From Methylobacterium tarhaniae (lineage in GTDB: Bacteria; Pseudomonadota; Alphaproteobacteria; Rhizobiales; Beijerinckiaceae): a stretch of DNA of 33,390 nt. The position numbers were made by a program, and so were the translations under genes. Shown piece after piece: positions 1 through 6,627 of the stretch. Positions within the stretch are counted from its first letter, which is position 1. Each line of letters begins with the position of its first letter. The stretch spans positions 1 through 33,390 of the forward strand of contig NZ_LABZ01000212.1 in NCBI RefSeq assembly GCF_001043955.1. Reading direction: 5' to 3'. The notes under the pieces are model-generated. The model searched no databases. It saw only the letters and a list, made by a program, of their open reading frames with translations, and was not told the DNA's origin.

Positions 1-306
1 CCCCAGGATCAGGAAACCGTCCTCCAGCAGCGTCGCGGCGATCGAGGCGTTGACCGCGTGGGCGACGAGGCAGCCGATCAGAGCCTGCGCCGCCTGGAAG
101 CCGCGCTTCGGCACCCGGATCGGCGCCCCCCCCACCCCGAACCCGATACCCGCCAGCATCGGCCCGAGCAGCAGGGCGGCCGGGAAGCCGGCGAGGGTGA
201 ACAGGCCCGCCAGCGCCCCGGACGCCGCGACGAGGCCCGCCCACAAGGCCGCCGCGCGGGGAAGCGAACGGCGGAGATCCGTCGAGGCGGGTTGCATGGC
301 GTCCAT
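1..306 (-). CDS. AbrB-family (AbrB_dup) membrane protein, N-terminal part
   Basis: This gene is cut by the left window end; 102 codons are visible. The product begins MDAMQPAS and soon turns hydrophobic, with a span near residues 20-42 (Ala/Gly/Leu-rich, then AGFPAALLLGPMLAGI). A Gly-rich stretch follows, then FQAAQALIGCLVAHAVNASI. The PAALLLGPMLAG and QALIGCLVA signatures are those of the AbrB-like membrane family (Pfam AbrB_dup, often misnamed ammonia monooxygenase). These are predicted polytopic inner-membrane proteins of unknown substrate, not the DNA-binding AbrB of Bacillus. I took the ATG at 306; an in-frame ATG at 297 is an alternative and neither has a good Shine-Dalgarno. It lies 72 bases downstream of oxyR on the same strand and could be read from it. 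Confidence 0.72.
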   Translation of the reverse strand, partial: MDAMQPASTDLRRSLPRAAALWAGLVAASGALAGLFTLAGFPAALLLGPMLAGIGFGVGGAPIRVPKRGFQAAQALIGCLVAHAVNASIAATLLEDGFLILG

Positions 307-378
307 GGTCGTCGGGAACGAAGGGCTGTCGCCCCGTCGCTATACGGGAATCGGGCCGGTGTCGCGGCAGGGGCGGTC

Positions 379-1305
379 TCAGGCCGGTTGCCCGAGGGGC
401 AGCGTTGCGTGCGGTGCATGCTGGCGAAAGAACGCGGCCAGTTCGGCCAGGCCTTCGCCGCGCGGATCGCTGGCACGCCAGGCGAGGGCGATGGTGCGGC
501 TCGGACCCTCCGCCTCGAAGCGGCGGCAGACCGTGAGCCCGGTCGGATCGGGCCCGGACGGCGCGGCGAGGGCCGGCAGCAGGGTGTAGCCGGCGCCGGC
601 CGCCACCATCGAGCGCAGGGTCTCCAGGCTGGTGGCGTGGCGCCCGCTCGCCGGGCCGGCGCCGCAGGCCGCCACCGCCTGGTCGCGCAGGCAATTGCCT
701 TCGTCGAGGAGCAGCAGGTCGGGGCCGGCAAGGTCGACGGGCCGCGGCGACGGTCCGCTCGCGAAGGCGTGCTCGGCCGGGCAGGCGAGCAGGAACGGCT
801 CGTCGAACAGCGGCGCGACGGTCAGCCCCGAATCGGGGATCGGCAGGGAGATCAGGGCCGCGTCGGTCCGGCCCTCCCGCAGGGCGTCGAGGATCTCGGC
901 GGTGCGCCCCTCGCTCAGGGCCAGGACGACATGGGGAAAGGCCTGGCGCAGGCCGCGCAGGACCCGGGGGAACAGGTAGGGCCCCAAGGTCTGGATCGCC
1001 GCGAGGACCAGCCGGCCGCGCAAGGCGCTGCCGCAGCCCTCGCGGGCGAGCAGCAGCAGGCGCTGCGCTTCCGCCAGCACCGCACGGGCCTGACGCACCA
1101 CCGCCTGGCCGCTCGGGGTGAGCAGCACCCGGCGGTTGGAGCGCTCGAACAGGACGAGGCCCAAAGCCTCCTCCAGCTTGCGCACCTGCACGCTCAAGGT
1201 CGGCTGGCTCACGGCGCAGCGCTCGGCGGCGCGGCCGAAATGGCCTTCCTCGGCCACCGCCACGACGTATTCGAGGTCCCGCAGGGAGAGGCCGGAGACG
1301 TTCAT
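379..1305 (-). CDS. oxyR: LysR-family peroxide sensor OxyR
   Basis: This is a 308-residue LysR-type regulator. The N-terminal winged helix-turn-helix covers about residues 6-65 (SLRDLEYVVAVAEEGHF, then SQPTLSVQVRKLEEALG). The rest is the periplasmic-binding-protein-like sensor domain. The peroxide-sensing motif is intact: Cys205 and Cys214 in GNCLRDQAVAAC have the same spacing as Cys199/Cys208 of E. coli OxyR, and the ATSLETLRSMVAAGAGYTLLP block after it is also typical. Oxidation would form the disulfide and activate genes such as the catalase. It is divergent from katA, the classic arrangement. The ATG at 1305 gives the standard family N-terminus. It has no convincing Shine-Dalgarno and overlaps an OxyR-type palindrome, which suggests autoregulation. 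Confidence 0.93.
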   Translation of the reverse strand: MNVSGLSLRDLEYVVAVAEEGHFGRAAERCAVSQPTLSVQVRKLEEALGLVLFERSNRRVLLTPSGQAVVRQARAVLAEAQRLLLLAREGCGSALRGRLVLAAIQTLGPYLFPRVLRGLRQAFPHVVLALSEGRTAEILDALREGRTDAALISLPIPDSGLTVAPLFDEPFLLACPAEHAFASGPSPRPVDLAGPDLLLLDEGNCLRDQAVAACGAGPASGRHATSLETLRSMVAAGAGYTLLPALAAPSGPDPTGLTVCRRFEAEGPSRTIALAWRASDPRGEGLAELAAFFRQHAPHATLPLGQPA

Positions 1306-1318
1306 AGGCTGTGCCTAT
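1304..1318. promoter_or_regulatory. Candidate OxyR binding site
   Basis: ATAGGC-TGT-GCCTAT is a perfect 6-3-6 inverted repeat that fits the OxyR core pattern ATAG-N7-CTAT. It sits in the oxyR-katA divergent spacer and its left end overlaps the oxyR start codon (CAT at 1303-1305). Its place fits autorepression of oxyR and activation of katA. I found no second tandem site 7 bases further on, as E. coli sites have. Binding is inferred from sequence only. Confidence 0.6.
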
Positions 1319-1496
1319 CACGAGCTTCGCAACGATGCATTTGTTTTCGGATCACGCAGCCTTCATACGCTGGAGCCAGACCAGTTCCAGGGTGTTGGCC
1401 GGCAGGCAGGCACCCTATGTGAGCGGTCCCTCGCGCGGGGTCCCGTCACCGCATCCTTCGCACGGCACCCTTCGCTTGCACGCCAGAGGAGTTCCC

Positions 1497-3086
1497 ATGA
1501 GCGACCAACGCCCGATCCTGACGACCCGCCAGGGCCATCCGGTCCGCGACAATCAGAGCATGCGCACGGTCGGCGAGCGTGGCCCGGCGACCCTCGAGAA
1601 CTACCAGTTCATCGAGAAGATCACCCATTTCGACCGCGAGCGGATCCCCGAGCGCGTGGTGCACGCCCGCGGCGCCGGCGCCCACGGCTATTTCGAGGCC
1701 TACGGCAAGATCGGCGACGAGCCGGCCTCCAAGTACACCCGCGCCCGCGTCCTCAACGAGACCGGCGTGAAGACGCCGATGTTCGTGCGTTTCTCCACCG
1801 TGGCCGGCGCCAAGGAGAGCCCGGAGACCGCCCGCGACCCGCGCGGCTTCGCGGTGAAGTTCAAGACCGTCGACGGCAACTGGGACCTCGTCGGCAACAA
1901 CCTCAAGATCTTCTTCATCCGGGACGCCATCAAGTTCCCGGACATGATCCACGCCTTCAAGCCCGATCCGGTGACCAACCGCCAGGAGGCCTGGCGCTTC
2001 TTCGACTTCGTGGCGGCGCACCCCGAGTCGATCCACATGGTGACCTGGCTGAAGTCGCCGTGGGGCATCCCGGCCAATTACCGTGAGATGGAAGGCTCGG
2101 GCGTCAACACCTACAAGCTGGTCAACGACCAAGGCGTGGCGCATCTGTGCAAGTTCCACTGGATCCCGAAGCAGGGCGTCCGCAACCTGACCTCGGCCCA
2201 GGCCGCCGAGATCCAGGGCAAGGATGTCGGCCACGCGACCAAGGACCTGTACGACAACATCGCCGCCGGCAACTTCCCCGAATGGGAATTCGCGGTCCAG
2301 ATCATGCCGGACGGCCCGAACGACCACCTGTCGTTCGATCCGCTCGACGACACCAAGCGCTGGCCCGAGGACCAGTTCCCGCTGCTGAAGTGCGGCCGCA
2401 TGGTGCTCGACCGGGTGCCGGACAACTTCTTCGCCGATGTCGAGCAATCGGCCTTCGGCACCGGCGTGCTGGTCGACGGGATCGACTTCTCGGACGACAA
2501 GATGCTCCAGGGGCGCACCCTGTCCTACTCGGACACCCAGCGCTACCGCGTCGGTCCGAACTACCTGCAGCTGCCGATCAACGCGCCGGCTCCGGGCGTG
2601 AAGGCCCACACCAACCAGCGCGACGGTCAGATGACGTTCTACGTCGACGGCACCGGCGAGAACAAGCACATCAACTACGAGCCGAGCACCATCGCGCAGG
2701 GCCTGCGCGAGGCGCCCAAGCCCGCGAAGGAGTACCATCAGCCGGTCGAGGGCAAGCTCGGTCGCTACCAGACCAGCCGCACCGAGGACGATTACGCCCA
2801 GGCCGGCGAGCGCTACCGCTCCTTCGAGGCGTGGGAGCGTGAGGACCTGATCGCCAACCTCGTGGCCGACATGAAGGAGTGCCCCGAGGCGATCCAGCTC
2901 CGGATGGTCTGGCACTTCTGGCACGCCGACGAGGATTACGGTCGCCGCGTCGCGGAAGGCGCCGGCATCGACCTCGAGAAGGCCAAGGCCCTGCCGCCGC
3001 TCCCGGGCCGCGCCGCCCCGGGCCAGCGCCTGAAGTCCGAGACCTATACCGACGGGTCCCAGGCTCATAAGGTCGCGGCCGAGTAA
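1497..3086 (+). CDS. katA: Monofunctional haem catalase
   Basis: The product (529 residues) converts hydrogen peroxide to water and oxygen. The family landmarks are all present: distal-site His56 in RVVHARGAGAHG, the active-site Asn in DLVGNNL (about 131-136), FFIRDAIKFPD, and the proximal haem-ligand signature R340-TLS-Y344 in RTLSYSDTQRYRVGPNY. The run THTNQRDGQM-like to ENKHINYEPS resembles Bacillus subtilis KatA, so it is a small-subunit type and not a large KatE/HPII. The ATG at 1497 follows AGAGGA at 1484-1489 at good spacing. The frame is open further upstream, but that part is not catalase-like. Expression is probably under the divergent oxyR. A strong terminator follows the stop codon. 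Confidence 0.95.
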   Translation: MSDQRPILTTRQGHPVRDNQSMRTVGERGPATLENYQFIEKITHFDRERIPERVVHARGAGAHGYFEAYGKIGDEPASKYTRARVLNETGVKTPMFVRFSTVAGAKESPETARDPRGFAVKFKTVDGNWDLVGNNLKIFFIRDAIKFPDMIHAFKPDPVTNRQEAWRFFDFVAAHPESIHMVTWLKSPWGIPANYREMEGSGVNTYKLVNDQGVAHLCKFHWIPKQGVRNLTSAQAAEIQGKDVGHATKDLYDNIAAGNFPEWEFAVQIMPDGPNDHLSFDPLDDTKRWPEDQFPLLKCGRMVLDRVPDNFFADVEQSAFGTGVLVDGIDFSDDKMLQGRTLSYSDTQRYRVGPNYLQLPINAPAPGVKAHTNQRDGQMTFYVDGTGENKHINYEPSTIAQGLREAPKPAKEYHQPVEGKLGRYQTSRTEDDYAQAGERYRSFEAWEREDLIANLVADMKECPEAIQLRMVWHFWHADEDYGRRVAEGAGIDLEKAKALPPLPGRAAPGQRLKSETYTDGSQAHKVAAE

Positions 3087-3121
3087 GGCCGAAGCGTCAA
3101 CGGCTTGCTGTGAGTGACGAG

Positions 3122-3152
3122 CCCCGCCCGGAGCAATCCGGGCGGGGTTTTT
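3122..3152 (+). terminator. Rho-independent terminator of katA
   Basis: A perfect 10-base stem, CCCCGCCCGG (3122-3131) with CCGGGCGGGG (3138-3147), closes the loop AGCAAT and is followed by five T (3148-3152). It starts 35 bases after the katA stop codon. Confidence 0.92.
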
Positions 3153-3231
3153 GACGTCGGGGAATGATGGCGGCGAAACGGTCGAGGTACTATCTTCGAT
3201 CGTGGCACGGTCCCGTGCCCGGATGCCCTGC

Positions 3232-3699
3232 ATGACCGCCGTCGCCTTCGATACCCTGAAGCTCGCCCGCACCCTGCGGGACAAGGCAAAGCTGTCGCCG
3301 GATCAGGCGGAGGGTTTCGCGGAAGCGATCTCGGAGGCGGTGCAGGGTGATCTTGCGACCAAGGCCGACGTGAAGGCGTCGGAGACGGCTCTGCGGACCG
3401 ACATCAAGACGGTCGAAACCAACTTGAAGACTGTCGAGACCAATTTGCGCGCCGAGATCAAGGAGGTAGAAACCAGCCTACGCGCCGAGATCAAGGAAGT
3501 AGCAACCAGCCTGCACGCCGAGATCAAGGTGGTCGCCAACGACATTCGGACGATGGACGCGACGCTCCGATCCGAGATCAAGTCACAGGTCGCCGAAGCG
3601 AAGACCGACGTCATCAAATGGGTCGTCGGCGCGGTTGGCTTGCAGACCGTGGCCATCATCGGTGCGATGATCACCCTGGTCCGCATCCTCAAACCCTGA
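3232..3699 (+). CDS. Coiled-coil membrane-anchored protein, DUF1640/CCDC90-like
   Basis: The 155-residue product starts MTAVAFDTLKLARTLRDKA, a start typical of short DUF1640 proteins. Residues about 10-40 form an amphipathic helix (LSPDQAEGFAEAISEAVQ). Residues about 47-120 are a long coiled coil made of 11-residue units (LRAEIKEVETS, LRAEIKEVATS, LHAEIKVVAND) mixed with 7-residue units (LKTVETN, IRTMDAT). The C-terminus is one membrane span (VIKWVVGAVGLQTVAIIGAM) with a short tail, so the coil should face the cytoplasm. No enzyme motif is visible. The function is unknown; a scaffold or oligomerising role is inference. An in-frame ATG at 3223 (MPC) is the alternative start. It follows the katA terminator and so probably has its own promoter. 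Confidence 0.78.
   Translation: MTAVAFDTLKLARTLRDKAKLSPDQAEGFAEAISEAVQGDLATKADVKASETALRTDIKTVETNLKTVETNLRAEIKEVETSLRAEIKEVATSLHAEIKVVANDIRTMDATLRSEIKSQVAEAKTDVIKWVVGAVGLQTVAIIGAMITLVRILKP
3451..3549 (+). repeat. Tandem 33-base repeat inside the coiled-coil gene
   Basis: GCCGAGATCAAGG recurs at 3451, 3484 and 3517, a 33-base period that encodes 11-residue coiled-coil units. The first two units are nearly identical and the third has diverged. Less similar copies lie just upstream (ACCGACATCAAGACGG near 3398). Confidence 0.85.
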
Positions 3700-3741
3700 A
3701 TCGGCGTTGTCTCCGGCGATCCGCCAGCGAGGAACCGCACG

Positions 3742-4209
3742 ATGAACACCACCCCCGAACCCGGCACCGGCGTCACGATCGGCGGGATGCAGGTGCGCTA
3801 CCTCGCCCGCAGCGACGCCACCGACGATGCGCTCGGCATCTATGCCATGACGCTGGCGGCGCACTCGCCTGGCGCCGGCCTGCACCGCCATGCCCGGTTG
3901 ACCGAGGCCTTCGAGGTGCACGAGGGCGCGCTCACCCTGCGGCTGAACGACCGCGACGTGACGGCGGGACCCGGCGACTTCGTGCTGGTGCGCCCCGGCG
4001 ACGCGCATGCCTTCGCCAATCGCGGCGACCGGCCTGTCCGCTTCACCCTGACCTTCACGCCCGCGCTCCACCGCGAGGGCTTCTTCGAGGGGCTGGCGGC
4101 TCTGGCCGCCGAGGACCGCCTGCGCGACGAGGGGGCCATGCGGGCCCTGATGGCGGCCTATGACCAGGAGCCGCTCGCCGGCTTCTCGGGCTGGAGCGAG
4201 GTCGGCTGA
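3742..4209 (+). CDS. Cupin-domain protein
   Basis: This is a 155-residue single-domain cupin. Motif 1 is complete, His48-x-His50-x4-Glu55-x6-Gly62 in LHRHARLTEAFEVHEG. Motif 2 is PGDAHAFAN with His89 and Asn93. These residues form the 3-His/1-Glu metal site of the family, so it probably binds a divalent metal. The substrate cannot be read from the sequence; small cupins of this kind include quercetinase-like, mannose-isomerase-like and sensory proteins. The C-terminal 50 residues (FFEGLAALAAEDRL and on) form a helical tail. The ATG at 3742 has GAGGA at 3730-3734. It lies 42 bases after the coiled-coil gene and 39 before the RidA-like gene, so it may be cotranscribed with them. Confidence 0.85.
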   Translation: MNTTPEPGTGVTIGGMQVRYLARSDATDDALGIYAMTLAAHSPGAGLHRHARLTEAFEVHEGALTLRLNDRDVTAGPGDFVLVRPGDAHAFANRGDRPVRFTLTFTPALHREGFFEGLAALAAEDRLRDEGAMRALMAAYDQEPLAGFSGWSEVG

Positions 4210-4248
4210 CGCTTATGCTTGCCGCCTGACGAATCGGGAGGGCAAGGG

Positions 4249-4647
4249 ATGCGGCGGCGGATCGACGGCGGCTCGAGCTTCGAGAGAGAGTACGGCTATT
4301 CCCGTGCCGTGGTGCAGAACGGCTTCGTGTTCGTAGCCGGCACCACCGGCTACGACTATGCCGCGATGACGATGCCGGACGAGGCCGGCGCCCAAACTGA
4401 TGCATGTTGGCGCACCATCGCGGGCGTGCTGGACGAGGCGGGGTCTTCGCTGCAGCACGTGGTGCGGGCGACCTATTACGTCACCGACCGCGCTGACGCC
4501 GAGGCGGTGCTGGCGGTCTGCGGCCGGGTGCTGCGGGACATCCGTCCGGCCGCGACCCTGGTGGTAGTGGCAGGGTTGCTGCGACCGGAGATGAAGGTCC
4601 AGATCGAGGTCACGGCGGTGGTTGCCGGCACGATCTCGAAGATCTAG
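4249..4647 (+). CDS. RidA/YjgF-family protein (enamine/imine deaminase-like)
   Basis: The 132-residue product shows the YjgF/RidA fold signatures: VVQNGFVFVAGTTGYD early, a central DACWRTIAGVLDEAGSSLQHVVRATYYVTD, and RPAATLVVVAGLLRPEMKVQIEVTAVV at the end. Arg99 corresponds to the key carboxylate-binding Arg of RidA and Glu120 to the conserved Glu, so imine-hydrolysing activity is plausible. True RidA or one of the Rid1-7 subgroups cannot be told apart here. The ATG at 4249 follows GGGAGGGCAAGGG, a strong ribosome site. A TTG at 4219 is in frame but unlikely. It is convergent with the phosphoesterase gene, with 13 bases between the stop codons. Confidence 0.87.
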   Translation: MRRRIDGGSSFEREYGYSRAVVQNGFVFVAGTTGYDYAAMTMPDEAGAQTDACWRTIAGVLDEAGSSLQHVVRATYYVTDRADAEAVLAVCGRVLRDIRPAATLVVVAGLLRPEMKVQIEVTAVVAGTISKI

Positions 4648-4660
4648 CGGTCGCCCGGCC

Positions 4661-5506
4661 TCACTCCTCGGCTGCGCACCGCGCCGCACCCGATTCCGCC
4701 GCGTCGCACCAGTCCCTGCCCGTCCATAGCCGCACCTGCACGGTGGCGACACCGTTCGCCACCGTGATGCGGTTATAGGCATTGGGCTCGTTGCCGCGCA
4801 GGCGGGTCGAGGTGGCGGAGCCGGCCTGGACCGCCAGCAGGCGCCGGCCGGTCGCCTTGGCCTCGGGCCGGTCGATCTCGGCCTTGGGCCCGTCCGGTGT
4901 CGGCTGGGCGAAGCGGGCATAGCCGCGATGGAGATGCCCGGCGAGCGTCAGGCCGACACCGTGACGTTGGAAGGCGTCGAGCGCCTCGTCGGCCCGGCCG
5001 ACCAGGCGGGCTTCCTCGTCCCAGGGCGGCGGCATGAAGGGGTGATGGCCGACCACGATGCGGAACAATCCGGGCGGCAGCGCGTCGAGCCGGGCTTCCG
5101 TGCGCTTGATCTGCTCGCGGGTGATCTTCCCCTGTGACCAGTCGGTCTCCGGCGCCCAGGTCCGGACGGTGTTGAGGCAGATCACCGCGATCTCGTCGTC
5201 CTGAAAGACCGGTTCGGTCTCGGGCGCGACATAGCGGCGGTAGCGCCGGAACGGATGGAAGAAGCGCTGCCAGAGCCGGAACGGCGAGATGTCGTGGTTG
5301 CCCGGAACGGCGATCCAGGGATGCGGCAGCCGGTCGAGGAAGGCCTTGGCCTCCAGGTATTCCCGGGTGCGGGCCCGCATGGTGAAGTCGCCCGAGATGA
5401 TGATCAGGTCCGGGCGGTCGCGGATCAGCTCCGCCACCAGGCCCTCCACCACCACCGGGTCGGTGCGGCCGAAATGCAGGTCCGAGATGTGGGCGATCCG
5501 CCTCAC
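4661..5506 (-). CDS. CpdA-like metallophosphoesterase
   Basis: This 281-residue calcineurin-like phosphoesterase has a full metal site: Asp9 and His11 (ISDLHFG), Asp40 (SGDFT), Asn70-His71 (PGNHD), His154-155 (VGHHPF), and His191 and His193 (AGHLH). The layout matches the 3',5'-cAMP phosphodiesterase (CpdA/class III) group, but the true substrate is unproven. It appears cytoplasmic. The GTG start at 5506 has a good GGAGG 7 bases upstream, and the GTGA overlap with the stop of the upstream lipid-kinase gene points to translational coupling. A shared role in lipid or nucleotide signalling is possible but inferred. Confidence 0.88.
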   Translation of the reverse strand: MRRIAHISDLHFGRTDPVVVEGLVAELIRDRPDLIIISGDFTMRARTREYLEAKAFLDRLPHPWIAVPGNHDISPFRLWQRFFHPFRRYRRYVAPETEPVFQDDEIAVICLNTVRTWAPETDWSQGKITREQIKRTEARLDALPPGLFRIVVGHHPFMPPPWDEEARLVGRADEALDAFQRHGVGLTLAGHLHRGYARFAQPTPDGPKAEIDRPEAKATGRRLLAVQAGSATSTRLRGNEPNAYNRITVANGVATVQVRLWTGRDWCDAAESGAARCAAEE

Positions 5507-6435
5507 CGGGGTTCCTCCGCCGGCACGAGGACCCGCAGGGCGCCCGGAACGAGACGATAGCGCAGGGGTGGGGCGATCAGCACGACCTCTCCGTCATTCA
5601 TCACCCGCAGGGCGCGTCCGCGGGCGTCGAGGGTCAGGGCGTCGGTCTCGTGCCGCTCCAGCTCCGGCAGGCGGCGCCACTCGCCGACCGCGAAGCCGAG
5701 GCCGAGGCGCACGAGCCGCGCCGCCGACAGGGTCTCGACGAGGTAGAGCGTGAGGTGCCCGCCGTCGACGCCCCTCCGCGACAGAACCTGGCCCAATCCT
5801 TCCCGATAATCCCCGCAGACGATTGCGAGCGTCCGGAAGCGCACCGGCCGGGTCCATCCCCCGAGGGTGAGCACGGCCCGCTCGCGCGGAGTGCGACCGA
5901 GATGACGCAGGAGGCCGACCGCCATCCGCGCCAGGTCGGGGAGGCCCATGCGGCCGCGCTTCGCCTCGCGGTGGCGCGCCAGCCGGGCCGGCAGGCCGAG
6001 CACCGAGTTGATCAGGAAGACGTGGCCGTTGACCTCGCCCGCATCGACCCTGCGCATGATGCCGGATGACAGCACGGCGATGGCCGCATCGAGGTCGAGG
6101 GGAATCCCGAGATCCTTGGCGAGCAGGTTCATGGTGCCGAGGGGCAGGATCCCGAGGGGTACGTCCCGGCCGGTCAGGGCCTGCGCCGCGCAGGCCAGCG
6201 TCCCGTCGCCGCCGGCCACCGCCACGGCGTCGATGCCGGGGAGTTCGGCCGCAGCCTCCAGGCGTTCGGGCAGGGGTGCATCCGGCCAGGGCTCGGCCAC
6301 CAGCTCCAGGCCCGCGGCCGTCAGGCGCGCGCGCATGGCTTCCGGCGTCAAGCCGCCATTGATCAGGGAGCCCGCCGCGACATTCGCCACCAGCACGATC
6401 CGGCGGTTGGGCGATTCACTGTTCCGGTTCGTCAC
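5503..6435 (-). CDS. Diacylglycerol kinase-family lipid kinase
   Basis: The 310-residue product carries the DAGK catalytic fold: RRIVLVANVAAGS near residue 11-23, the nucleotide-binding GGDGT at 75-79, and LPLGTMNLLAKDLGIP at about 98-112. The C-terminal half is the beta-sandwich region (ending MNDGEVVLIAPPLRYRLVPGALRVLVP). Family members phosphorylate diacylglycerol, sphingosine or other lipid alcohols with ATP at the membrane; the substrate here is unknown. The start is taken as GTG at 6435, because later Met codons would remove the first conserved strand; no clear Shine-Dalgarno is seen. It overlaps the phosphoesterase gene by 4 bases and is the first gene of that pair. Confidence 0.88.
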   Translation of the reverse strand: MTNRNSESPNRRIVLVANVAAGSLINGGLTPEAMRARLTAAGLELVAEPWPDAPLPERLEAAAELPGIDAVAVAGGDGTLACAAQALTGRDVPLGILPLGTMNLLAKDLGIPLDLDAAIAVLSSGIMRRVDAGEVNGHVFLINSVLGLPARLARHREAKRGRMGLPDLARMAVGLLRHLGRTPRERAVLTLGGWTRPVRFRTLAIVCGDYREGLGQVLSRRGVDGGHLTLYLVETLSAARLVRLGLGFAVGEWRRLPELERHETDALTLDARGRALRVMNDGEVVLIAPPLRYRLVPGALRVLVPAEEPR

Positions 6436-6545
6436 GCGAATGTCCCAGGCGGCGAGTGTGCCGCCCGGGCAGGATGCCGGCGCTGCATCTCAGGCAGATG
6501 GCAGGGCCGGATGATCTCGCGCCGACTTCGCTCTTGTGACCGTTT

Positions 6546-6586
6546 CATCCCATCCACGACCTCAGGATGAGGTCGTGGATGGGATG
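6546..6586. repeat. Perfect 19-base inverted repeat (intergenic palindrome)
   Basis: CATCCCATCCACGACCTCA (6546-6564), loop GGA, then its exact complement (6568-6586). The core reads CCTCATCCTGAGG on the minus strand, a palindrome that I recall as a recurrent intergenic repeat in Rhizobiales genomes (from memory). No T-run follows on either strand, so it is not a classic terminator. It lies downstream of the hydratase/dehydrogenase gene and upstream of the lipid kinase gene and could stabilise or end the upstream transcript. Confidence 0.85.
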
Positions 6587-6627
6587 CTATCAGGCTATCG
6601 GGCCAACCAAATTGTCATACCGGCTGT

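Noticed and set aside
1446..3284. A 612-codon open frame antisense to katA
   Set aside because: It mirrors the catalase gene and has no domain; the catalase reading has all active-site residues.
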